A stretch of DNA of 6,004 nucleotides from an uncultured Pseudogracilibacillus sp. (GTDB taxonomy: Bacteria; Bacillota; Bacilli; Bacillales; Amphibacillaceae), in assembly GCA_937960785.1 (NCBI GenBank), contig CALGOZ010000123.1:1-6004 (forward strand). The letters run 5' to 3'. Shown piece after piece: positions 1 to 5,457 of this stretch. Numbering within the stretch: position 1 is the first letter of the stretch; the number at the start of each line of letters is the position of its first letter. The notes beneath the pieces are model-generated. The model had not been told where the DNA came from. It saw only the letters and a program-made list of their open reading frames with translations, and ran no database searches. The position numbers and the translations under genes are program-made.

Positions 1-321
1 CACACGAAAACGCGCTCTACAACAATTTCAGGTGCGCAGCAGAATCCACCGCACACGAAAACGCGATCTACACTCTTTTCAGGTGCGCAGCAGAATCCAC
101 CGCACACGAAAACGCACTCTACAACAATTTCAGGTGCGCAGCAGAATCCACCGCACACGAAAACGTACTCTACAACAATTTCAGGTGCGCGGCAGAATCC
201 ACCGCACACGAAAACGCACTCTACAACAATTTCAGGTGCGCGGCAGAATCCACCGCACACGAAAACGCGCTCTACAACAATTTCAGGTGCGCGGCGAGGG
301 CCACCACCGACCACACAAGCG
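1..321. repeat. Tandem array, 51-bp unit with 5-bp dyad arms (left array)
   Basis: The word CACACGAAAACG recurs at 1, 52, 103, 154, 205 and 256, an exact 51-bp period. A decayed sixth-unit end runs to about 321. The array is already in progress at position 1, so its far end lies outside the window. Each unit holds a 23-nt segment with inverted arms GTGCG and CGCAC (32-54, 83-105, 134-156, 185-207, 236-258), directly preceded by TTCAG, then a 28-nt linker. Both arms are intact in all five complete copies. Variation is limited: the seventh base of the segment is A in the first three copies and G in the later ones, and the linker of 55-82 differs most. The unit is more GC-rich than the neighbouring genes. 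Linkers are conserved between units and no cas genes are visible, so this is not a CRISPR array. Function is unknown. Confidence 0.95.
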
Positions 322-345
322 ATATACTAACAACAGACTATTGGC

Positions 346-392
346 ACAAAAATGGACTGATCCCTATTCGATCTTATATAGGTTCAGTCCAT
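346..392 (-). terminator. Intrinsic terminator downstream of kbaA
   Basis: A 9-bp perfect stem pairs 352-360 (ATGGACTGA) with 384-392 (TCAGTCCAT). It continues, after a small internal loop, as a 5-bp stem of 363-367 with 378-382 around a 10-nt loop. On the minus strand the hairpin is followed by TTTTTG, formed by the A-run at 348-352. The plus direction has no T-run. It lies about 55 bp beyond the kbaA stop codon, so it should end the kbaA transcript before it enters the left repeat array. Confidence 0.75.
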
Positions 393-446
393 AGGCCATT
401 ATCATTGTGTGTTGCACCAGGCTACTTTTTACTGAAATTTTACCTG

Positions 447-1241
447 TTATGCTCTCTTGTTATTTGCTTGCTTCTTTTTCGAACTTTTTTTATTTTTATT
501 CTTTTGCTGGGGCGAAGCTTTTCGACTCGCCTTCTTTTCTTTTTCCCCTGACCTTTCCTTCCCTTTTCCTTTTGCCTTTTGTTTTGCTTCTTTTTCTTTC
601 ATTCGTTGCTTTTGCATTTCGAGTCGTTTCCTTCGTCTTTCTTCGATGCGCTTTTGATGCTCGGGATCGACTTTTGTGACATGATGGAGACGCATCAACT
701 GAAAGGCTGTAGCGACAAAGATCGGTACGAGCATAAGAATAATCTCGCCCTTCTCACCCGTACGTAAAACGAGCGATAGCTCTAAAGTCAGAATAACAAT
801 CATAACAAAAAGTGCCGGAACGAAGGCTGTACGATTCGTTTCGCGCACCTTCAAAAAGGCGATAATTAGTCCCCCGATTAAAATCGCAAACATTAATCCA
901 AGGCGAAATGTTAAAGATAACGACTTACTCGTAAAATAGACGATATCAAATAGCACAAAGGCGATTATTAATAACTGAACAGCCGGCCAAAAGGAACGGA
1001 AGAAATTCCTACCATACATATTGATAAATAAATAAGCAAAAAATCCCGTTTGGGCTATAACTGTATAAACTAAGCCCTTCCCACTATAAAAAAGGAATAA
1101 TCCTAACAGTTCTTTTCCATCAAAGGGTGATAAATAAGTTGCGTATACCGAATAATATACGACAAAACTTGTAATCAGTCCTGCTAACCAACCAATTAGT
1201 AACGTTTGAAAAAACATATGTACAAATTTTCGACTATTCAA
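447..1241 (-). CDS. kbaA: KinB-signalling pathway activation protein KbaA, with extended charged tail
   Basis: Integral membrane protein that in B. subtilis is needed for the KinB branch of the phosphorelay leading to Spo0A phosphorylation and sporulation. The 264-aa product has about six hydrophobic segments (roughly 10-32, 43-55, 58-75, 85-104, 111-131, 138-159, with another apolar stretch at 167-183). It begins MNSRKFVHMFFQTL, in keeping with KbaA. The start is TTG, chosen because an AGGAGG (1250-1255) sits 8 nt upstream. Position beside gerD and salA matches B. subtilis synteny and supports the name. The oddity is length: from memory B. subtilis KbaA is about 198 aa, whereas here residues about 185-264 form a hydrophilic K/E/R/Q-rich tail. 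The last 50 residues are almost wholly K, E, R, A, S, N and Q. No pdaB-like gene follows within the window; a terminator and a repeat array do. Confidence 0.88.
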   Translation of the reverse strand: MNSRKFVHMFFQTLLIGWLAGLITSFVVYYSVYATYLSPFDGKELLGLFLFYSGKGLVYTVIAQTGFFAYLFINMYGRNFFRSFWPAVQLLIIAFVLFDIVYFTSKSLSLTFRLGLMFAILIGGLIIAFLKVRETNRTAFVPALFVMIVILTLELSLVLRTGEKGEIILMLVPIFVATAFQLMRLHHVTKVDPEHQKRIEERRRKRLEMQKQRMKEKEAKQKAKGKGKERSGEKEKKASRKASPQQKNKNKKSSKKKQANNKRA

Positions 1242-1249
1242 CGTAAAAT

Positions 1250-1255
1250 CCTCCT
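1250..1255 (-). promoter_or_regulatory. Ribosome binding site fixing the TTG start of kbaA
   Basis: Minus-strand AGGAGG, fully complementary to the 16S anti-Shine-Dalgarno core, lies 8 nt before the TTG at 1241-1239. No ATG or GTG near the protein's N terminus has comparable support, so TTG is the likely start. Confidence 0.8.
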
Positions 1256-1275
1256 AACAAGGAATGTCAATCAGT

Positions 1276-1284
1276 ATTTTACCA
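1276..1284 (-). promoter_or_regulatory. Possible kbaA promoter (extended -10)
   Basis: The minus strand reads TGGTAAAAT, an extended -10 of the TGnTATAAT type with one mismatch in the hexamer. It would give a start about 30 nt upstream of the kbaA TTG. No good -35 is seen at 16-18 bp. A TTGACA nearer the gene (about 1262-1267) has no matching -10 and is not favoured. Confidence 0.35.
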
Positions 1285-1309
1285 TGAACGAGCTTTTATT
1301 TCTTCTTAT

Positions 1310-1339
1310 GCATATTATTGTCGAACTTTTAACATATTA
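1310..1339 (+). promoter_or_regulatory. Sigma-G-type promoter of gerD
   Basis: GCATA at 1310-1314 and CATATTA at 1333-1339 are separated by exactly 18 bp. This fits the published B. subtilis sigma-G consensus (about GHATR, 17-18 bp, CATWHTA) at every defined position. The start of transcription would fall near 1346, just ahead of the gerD ribosome binding site at 1353-1358. gerD is a forespore sigma-G gene in B. subtilis, so site and gene agree. Sigma-F shares similar boxes and cannot be excluded. Confidence 0.75.
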
Positions 1340-1365
1340 ATAAAGAATAAAAGGGAGGCAACACG

Positions 1366-1968
1366 ATGAAACGATTACGATTACTTACTTTTTTATTCAT
1401 CGCAATAGCCCTGTTATCTAGTTGCGGGCCTGAACCAGCGAAAGAGACTGATTATGAACAAACGAAAAAAATGATGGTCGATATTTTAAAAACGGACGAA
1501 GGTAAAAGAGCCTTATTAGATATTGTATCCGATGATGAGTTAAAACAACATCTTGTGATTGAAGCTGATATTGTAAAAGAAACATTATCGAGCACCCTTT
1601 TTTCTGAAAAAGGAAAAACGATGTGGACACAACTATTCTCTGATCCTAAATTTGTAAAAGAATTTCATGAATCGATTGCAAAAGAACAGGAAAAAATCTT
1701 AAAACACTTAATGAACGATGCAGAATTCCAGGAGAAAATGTTAGAGCTTTTGCAAAATCCCGAAATGCAAGAGCAAACGATCAAGTTGCTTAAAAGCCAG
1801 AAGTTTCGCTCCCATTTAGAAAAAACAATTGCTGAAACACTCAATAATCCACTTTATCGGGCGAAGTTACAAGAGGATTTTGAAAAAATTATTTCAGAAA
1901 AAGAAAAGCAAGAAGAGGAAGATAAGGAAGAAAACGAAGACGAAAACGCTAGTAAAGAGGAAGAATAA
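1366..1968 (+). CDS. gerD: Spore germination lipoprotein GerD
   Basis: GerD is a lipoprotein of the spore inner membrane needed for rapid germination through nutrient (Ger-type) receptors and for their clustering (the germinosome) in Bacillus. The 200-aa product starts MKRLRLL, has a hydrophobic signal segment at 6-17 and a lipobox LSSC with C20 as the lipidated residue. Residues about 30-175 are strongly helical and charged, in keeping with the alpha-helical trimeric rope reported for the family. Residues 178-200 are an acidic E/D/K tail, making it somewhat longer than the roughly 185-aa B. subtilis protein. The ATG is supported by GGGAGG at 1353-1358, 7 nt upstream. The gene is divergent from kbaA, convergent with salA, and appears monocistronic with its own sigma-G promoter and terminator. 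Confidence 0.93.
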   Translation: MKRLRLLTFLFIAIALLSSCGPEPAKETDYEQTKKMMVDILKTDEGKRALLDIVSDDELKQHLVIEADIVKETLSSTLFSEKGKTMWTQLFSDPKFVKEFHESIAKEQEKILKHLMNDAEFQEKMLELLQNPEMQEQTIKLLKSQKFRSHLEKTIAETLNNPLYRAKLQEDFEKIISEKEKQEEEDKEENEDENASKEEE

Positions 1969-1970
1969 GA

Positions 1971-2008
1971 AGAAAAAGGCTGTTCTTCGTTGAACAACCT
2001 TTTTTCTT
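1971..2008. terminator. Bidirectional terminator between gerD and salA
   Basis: AGAAAAAGG (1971-1979) and TGTTC (1981-1985) pair with GAACA (1992-1996) and CCTTTTTTCTT (1998-2008) around the loop TTCGTT, leaving one C/A mismatch. An A-rich left side and T-rich right side give a T-tract in both directions. It starts 3 nt after the gerD stop and ends 12 nt before the salA stop, so it serves both convergent genes. Confidence 0.9.
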
Positions 2009-2020
2009 ATGTTTTCCTTT

Positions 2021-3070
2021 TTATTCTAGTTCGGCGATGATTTTCGCTGCAATTCGGTGATATTCTTGACCGTTTGGATGATCTTGCTGATAAACACCTG
2101 GTGAGAATTCGTCCTCTTCTTCATAAGGTTGCATTAACTGCAGACGACCTAATACTTTCGTTTTTAATACTTCGGCTAATTTATCTCCACCACCACGACC
2201 GAAGACGTACTCTTTCTTACCTGTTTCTTGGCTTTGGAAATAGGCCATGTTTTCGACGATTCCTAGAATCTTATGGTTCGTACGTAAGGCCATTTGTCCA
2301 GCTCGGGCTGCAACGAAGGCAGCTGTTGGGTGTGGGGTTGTCACAATAATTTCGTTACAGGACGGTAATAAGTCATGGACATCTAAAGCGATATCTCCTG
2401 TACCTGGTGGTAAGTCGAGTAGTAAGTAATCGAGGTCGCCCCACTCTACTTCTTTTAGGAAGTTGTTTAACATTTTACCAAGCATTGGTCCACGCCAAAT
2501 AATCGGCGAGTTATCTTCAACAAAAAAGCCCATCGATATTACTTTTACGCCAAAACGCTCCGGTGGGTAAATTGCGTCTCCGCGAACGACTGGGCGGTCT
2601 TCAATTCCCATCATATCTGGCACACTAAATCCGTAAATATCCGCATCGACGATACCAACCTTTTTACCTAAACGCATTAAAGCTACTGCTAAGTTAACGG
2701 TGACTGTAGATTTTCCAACGCCACCTTTACCACTAGCAATCGCAATGTAATGCGGTTGTTTTTCTCTTCCTAAAATAGATGTATCTTCTTCAGCTGTTGG
2801 TTGATATTTTTCAATTACATCTTCAGGAAGCTGTTCAAAACGTAAACCGACAGTTCGTGCACCATTTCGCTTTAGTATCGCAACGATTTCTTGTTGTAAA
2901 TCCATTTGTTCTGCGGAATTCGGCTGACCAATTGCTAGCTTAACGCTGACGTGACGTTTTTCTTCATTAACTTTAACCTCTATAATTCCACCTGTCTTTT
3001 CAAAAGGCGTTTGTAAAAACGGATCTTTTACAGGATTAAGTAACGTAATAACTGCTTCTTTCGTAAGCAT
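2021..3070 (-). CDS. salA: SalA, Mrp/NBP35 (ApbC) family P-loop ATPase
   Basis: In B. subtilis SalA is a nucleotide-binding regulator that lowers scoC expression and so favours exoprotease production. The wider Mrp/ApbC family carries Fe-S clusters. The 349-aa product has an N-terminal MIP18/DUF59-type domain (about 1-90). The P-loop ATPase that follows has a deviant Walker A KGGVGKST at 115-122, VDADIYG at 141-147, the MLGKMLNNF segment at 196-204, a Walker B-like region LLLDLPPGTGD at 216-226, and TPHPTA near 245-250. The only cysteine is C238; the C-terminal CxxC used by Fe-S carrier members is missing, as I recall also for B. subtilis SalA. That argues for the regulator rather than a cluster scaffold. 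ATG start, with an imperfect Shine-Dalgarno (AAAGGGATGGTG) upstream. It lies 183 bp after cwlD with its own promoter, and read-through from cwlD is also possible. Confidence 0.92.
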   Translation of the reverse strand: MLTKEAVITLLNPVKDPFLQTPFEKTGGIIEVKVNEEKRHVSVKLAIGQPNSAEQMDLQQEIVAILKRNGARTVGLRFEQLPEDVIEKYQPTAEEDTSILGREKQPHYIAIASGKGGVGKSTVTVNLAVALMRLGKKVGIVDADIYGFSVPDMMGIEDRPVVRGDAIYPPERFGVKVISMGFFVEDNSPIIWRGPMLGKMLNNFLKEVEWGDLDYLLLDLPPGTGDIALDVHDLLPSCNEIIVTTPHPTAAFVAARAGQMALRTNHKILGIVENMAYFQSQETGKKEYVFGRGGGDKLAEVLKTKVLGRLQLMQPYEEEDEFSPGVYQQDHPNGQEYHRIAAKIIAELE

Positions 3071-3120
3071 GAATAAGCACCATCCCTTTGGTAGAAAATA
3101 TTTCGCTACGATTTACTGTA

Positions 3121-3148
3121 AGTATAACATAAATCGGCTCGATGCTAA
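3121..3148 (-). promoter_or_regulatory. salA promoter, extended -10 with weak -35
   Basis: The minus strand carries TATACT (3126-3121) preceded by TG one base upstream, an extended -10, and TTAGCA (3148-3143) as a 4/6 match to the -35 with 16-bp spacing. Predicted +1 is near 3114, about 44 nt before the salA ATG. A second possible -10, perfect TATAAT at 3187-3182, lies further upstream with a poor -35, so two promoters are possible. Confidence 0.6.
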
Positions 3149-3163
3149 GTGATTTGAATCACA
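3148..3163 (-). promoter_or_regulatory. Fnr/Crp-like palindrome at the salA promoter
   Basis: The minus strand reads TGTGATTCAAATCACT: TGTGA, six bases, TCACT, with perfect GTGATT/AATCAC arms. This matches the Bacillus Fnr box (about TGTGA-N6-TCACA/T). Its centre, 3155.5, is 41.5 bp upstream of the +1 predicted from the TATACT box, the usual place for a class II Crp/Fnr activator at a promoter with a poor -35. It has no T-run on the 3' side, so it is not a terminator. The factor is inferred from the motif only; no fnr gene is in the window. Confidence 0.5.
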
Positions 3164-3253
3164 AAAAACCTAACATCAACTATTATAAACGAAATCGCTT
3201 TATTTTACATTGTTCCACGCTTCGGATTACCTTTCACCCATCGGTAAGCACCG

Positions 3254-3985
3254 TCACGATTCGTCCTCTTCAGCATACGGGTCTTCCACATATCGCAATA
3301 TACCTTGATACATGCTCGCTGCTAATTGTTGTTGATATGTTCGTTGCTTTAAAAGTTCCCGTTCTTCCGGATTTGAGAGAAAACCAAGCTCTACCAATGC
3401 ACCCGGAACTTTGGCATACTTTAGTAAATATATATTGTTTAATTGCAAAGGTACTCGCGTCGTGTTTTCTAGTTGACGAATAATTTCATCTTGGATTGTC
3501 GTTGCTAGTTGTTTATTTTGTTCAAAGCTTGGATAGAAAAAAGTCTGGGCTCCACGCCAACGGGAGGAAGGTAGCGCATTTAAATGGATCGATAAGAAAA
3601 AATCCGCCTCCGAATCATGAATAAACTGAAGTCGCCTACGAATATCTTGGGATTTTCGATTAGAAAAGCCACGCATTTCTGGATCAGCTAAATCGGTATC
3701 CGTTTCTCGGGTTAAATAGACGATTGCTCCTGCTTGTTCTAAATAAATCCGTAACATTTTTGCTATTTCTAATGTAATTTCTTTTTCTTCAGTACGTTCT
3801 TTATCCTTTGCAACAGCACCTCCATCTTGCCCGCCATGACCAGGGTCAAGGACAATTACATGGCCAGCCAAAGGAAGTTGTTCGACAGTCATAAAGACGC
3901 TTTTTAATTTAGATGAATTAAAAATCATAAAAAGTAGAATAGTAAAGCCTACGAACCAAAGCCCGATATAATAGAGTCGTCTCAT
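3254..3985 (-). CDS. cwlD: CwlD, N-acetylmuramoyl-L-alanine amidase of spore cortex formation
   Basis: Zinc-dependent amidase (Amidase_3 family) that removes the peptide side chain from muramic acid. With the deacetylase PdaA this creates the muramic-delta-lactam of spore cortex, needed for later cortex lysis in germination. The 243-aa product (B. subtilis about 237) has a membrane anchor/signal segment at about 5-23. The expected residues are present: H50 in LDPGHGG (46-52), E67 in the EEKEITLEIA stretch, H134 in LSIHLNA (131-137), and catalytic-type E199 in ALVELGFLSN (196-205). The ATG at 3985-3983 is supported by AGAGGA about 7 nt upstream. The gene lies upstream of salA on the same strand as in B. 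subtilis, with a divergent AI-2E family gene on its other side. I found no convincing sigma-E or sigma-G promoter and no clear terminator before salA. Confidence 0.93.
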   Translation of the reverse strand: MRRLYYIGLWFVGFTILLFMIFNSSKLKSVFMTVEQLPLAGHVIVLDPGHGGQDGGAVAKDKERTEEKEITLEIAKMLRIYLEQAGAIVYLTRETDTDLADPEMRGFSNRKSQDIRRRLQFIHDSEADFFLSIHLNALPSSRWRGAQTFFYPSFEQNKQLATTIQDEIIRQLENTTRVPLQLNNIYLLKYAKVPGALVELGFLSNPEERELLKQRTYQQQLAASMYQGILRYVEDPYAEEDES

Positions 3986-4037
3986 TTTAATTCCTCTTTT
4001 CCTTTGTCATACTTCGAGCAGTTATCTACGTGTTGCT

Positions 4038-4140
4038 AATTTTAATAGAGTCATTGAAAGCTTTGCTATTACTATACGTATGATATGCTCGTACAAATGA
4101 TGAGTTCATTACCTTTTCAATGATTCAACCCTATTAAATT
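4038..4140. repeat. Long imperfect inverted repeat between cwlD and the AI-2E gene
   Basis: Left arm 4038-4060 (AATTTTAATAGAG then TCATTGAAAG) matches the reverse complement of 4114-4140 (AATTTAATAGGG, a 5-base insert, then TCATTGAAAAG). The core TCATTGAAA/TTTCAATGA is a perfect 9-bp pair at 4051-4059 and 4115-4123. The arms are about 53 nt apart, and the right arm ends 5 bp before the -10 of the rightward gene. It may be a pair of operator sites for a divergent regulator or a small element remnant; the sequence does not decide. Confidence 0.55.
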
Positions 4141-4141
4141 G

Positions 4142-4150
4142 TGGTATAAT
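4142..4150 (+). promoter_or_regulatory. Promoter of the AI-2E family gene (extended -10)
   Basis: TGGTATAAT is a perfect extended -10 (TG, one base, TATAAT at 4145-4150). At 17-18 bp upstream only weak -35 candidates are seen (GATTCA, TGATTC). Predicted +1 near 4157 gives a leader of about 42 nt. The right arm of the inverted repeat (4114-4140) covers the -35 region, so binding there would affect this promoter. Confidence 0.65.
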
Positions 4151-4182
4151 AGGTAATACTTATAACGTTTACAATCTTTGAA

Positions 4183-4189
4183 GGGAGGG
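4183..4189 (+). promoter_or_regulatory. Ribosome binding site placing the start at TTG 4199
   Basis: GGGAGGG lies about 10 nt before TTG 4199-4201. The same frame is open from an earlier TTG at 4178, but that start would put the ribosome binding site inside its own first codons and has no site of its own. The downstream TTG (product MTRKRWFQ...) is therefore preferred. Confidence 0.75.
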
Positions 4190-4198
4190 TTTCGCTCG

Positions 4199-5290
4199 TT
4201 GACTAGAAAACGATGGTTCCAAGTAGGGGTTGCCATTTTATTAAGTTTACTCATTATTAAGTTTTTCGTTGAGGTAAATTGGCTTTTCCAACCTATTTTG
4301 GTGATTATTAAAACAATTTTTATCCCTCTCTTAATTGGAGGAGTTTTATTCTACATAACTGTACCGATTCAAACTTTTCTAGAAAAGTATAAAGTGCCAC
4401 GGTGGGGTAGCATCGTCATTATCTTTTTATTGCTTATTGCGGGGATTTGGATTGGCTTATCGATTGTTGGGCCACCGATCTTTGAACAAATTACACACTT
4501 ATTTAAAAATATCCCGGCTCTTGCTGCTGAAGGGGAAATGTTGGCACTACAGTTAATGGATCGCCTCGGAGACTTACCTGACTGGGCGAAAGCAGAGGTT
4601 AACAAAGCAATTGAATCAGTGAAATCTTTCTCCGTTGAGTTTGGTAAAATTGCCGTACAGTTCTCACAATCTGTTATTTCAGGTACATTCCAAGGTGTGG
4701 TTGTCGCTATTTTATCACCGTTCTTTTTGTTTTTTATGTTAAAGGATCACGAAAAGTTCGTCCCAGCGGTTACGCGTGTGTTCTCCGGCGAAACGAAAAA
4801 GTGGATCGAAAAGACATTAAAAGATATCGATGAAGTATTACGTCTATATATTCAAGGTCAGTTATTAATTAGCTTTATCTTAGCTACGATGCTATATATC
4901 GGATATTTAGTGATGGGGCTAAACTTCGCTTTACTTTTAGCAGTCTTTGCCTTTTTTATGAATATCATTCCGTTTATCGGTCCTTGGATTGCTTTTATCC
5001 CGGCATTAATTATCGGTGTGATTCAAGATCCGATGATGGTCATCTGGGTATCGTTAATTACATTAATTGCAAATCAAATCGATGCGAATTTAATTACTCC
5101 GAACATTATGGGTAAAACGCTGAAAATTCACCCACTTACGATTATTACAATCCTTTTAGCAGCGGGGAAAATTGCTGGATTTTTCGGCATTTTACTTGCG
5201 GTTCCTGGCTATGCAGTCGGTAAAGTAATCGTCGAAAACATTTATGAAAAAAGAAAAGAAATTAAAATGTCAGCAAATAAACTTGTGTAA
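4199..5290 (+). CDS. AI-2E family (DUF20/PF01594) membrane transporter-like protein
   Basis: Polytopic membrane protein of the family that includes E. coli TqsA/PerM and several B. subtilis paralogues such as YueF, YubA and YtvI. Family members are linked to autoinducer-2 export or to ion/proton antiport; the substrate here is unknown. From the TTG at 4199 it has 363 aa. It shows the family layout: hydrophobic segments at about 9-25, 31-58 and 67-92; a soluble amphipathic loop at about 95-158; then segments at about 160-181, 211-230, 233-250, 254-275, 279-293 and 314-345. Family hallmarks are YIQGQLL (207-213), NIIPFIGPW (245-253), and NLITPNIMGKTLKIHPL (297-313). It has its own promoter and terminator, so it is a single-gene unit. 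In B. subtilis this place beside cwlD is not held by such a gene, so it is probably a lineage-specific neighbour with no known link to sporulation. Confidence 0.88.
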   Translation: MTRKRWFQVGVAILLSLLIIKFFVEVNWLFQPILVIIKTIFIPLLIGGVLFYITVPIQTFLEKYKVPRWGSIVIIFLLLIAGIWIGLSIVGPPIFEQITHLFKNIPALAAEGEMLALQLMDRLGDLPDWAKAEVNKAIESVKSFSVEFGKIAVQFSQSVISGTFQGVVVAILSPFFLFFMLKDHEKFVPAVTRVFSGETKKWIEKTLKDIDEVLRLYIQGQLLISFILATMLYIGYLVMGLNFALLLAVFAFFMNIIPFIGPWIAFIPALIIGVIQDPMMVIWVSLITLIANQIDANLITPNIMGKTLKIHPLTIITILLAAGKIAGFFGILLAVPGYAVGKVIVENIYEKRKEIKMSANKLV

Positions 5291-5342
5291 AATTTGAACC
5301 TTTAAAGCATTCAAAGGAAGGTTGGGCAAAACTGAATAAATT

Positions 5343-5378
5343 AAAAAAGGGTGTTCTGTTAAACTGAGCACCTTTTTT
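5343..5378 (+). terminator. Intrinsic terminator of the AI-2E family gene
   Basis: A-run 5343-5348, stem GGTGTTC (5350-5356) with GAGCACC (5366-5372, one G-U pair), 9-nt loop, then TTTTTT (5373-5378). The A-run opposite the T-run would also allow some minus-strand termination. A smaller hairpin (AACCTT 5297-5302 with AAGGTT 5318-5323) precedes it. Confidence 0.88.
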
Positions 5379-5457
5379 GTGGCTATTTGAGGATGTAAAT
5401 TTTTCGTGTCATTTCTGTATTCTATAAGGGTTTTAAATCCTGCACCATTTTCCATCT
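5379..5457. other. Short AT-rich spacer before the right array, no feature seen
   Basis: No reading frame with a ribosome binding site and no RNA gene is visible here. Just beyond it, at 5463-5479, is a perfect A/T palindrome (AGTTTTTT, A, AAAAAACT) that marks the ragged left edge of the 52-bp array. Confidence 0.5.

Noticed and set aside
32..394. Open frame of 120 codons through the left array
   Set aside because: It starts at a GTG inside a repeat unit with no ribosome binding site, consists of the 51-bp unit read in frame, and extends into the kbaA terminator. It is best explained by the repeat length being a multiple of three.
407..767. Several plus-strand frames with F/L/S-rich translations
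   Set aside because: They are antisense to the kbaA tail; its A/G-rich codons give pyrimidine-rich, hydrophobic-looking shadows without ribosome binding sites.
3242..3253. Terminator at the end of cwlD
   Set aside because: Only a 4-bp CGGT/ACCG stem overlapping the stop codon, with no following T-run on the minus strand.
3142..3483. Plus-strand frame of 113 codons overlapping the salA leader and cwlD
   Set aside because: It is mostly antisense to the clearly coding cwlD 3' end, has no ribosome binding site and no recognisable domain.
3986..4150. Sigma-E or sigma-G promoter for cwlD
   Set aside because: The minus strand has CATATCAT near 4072-4079 resembling a sigma-E -10, but no matching -35 at 14-15 bp; no box pair meets either consensus.
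5270..5455. Minus-strand frame of 61 codons across the AI-2E terminator
   Set aside because: It reads through a strong terminator hairpin and lacks a ribosome binding site.
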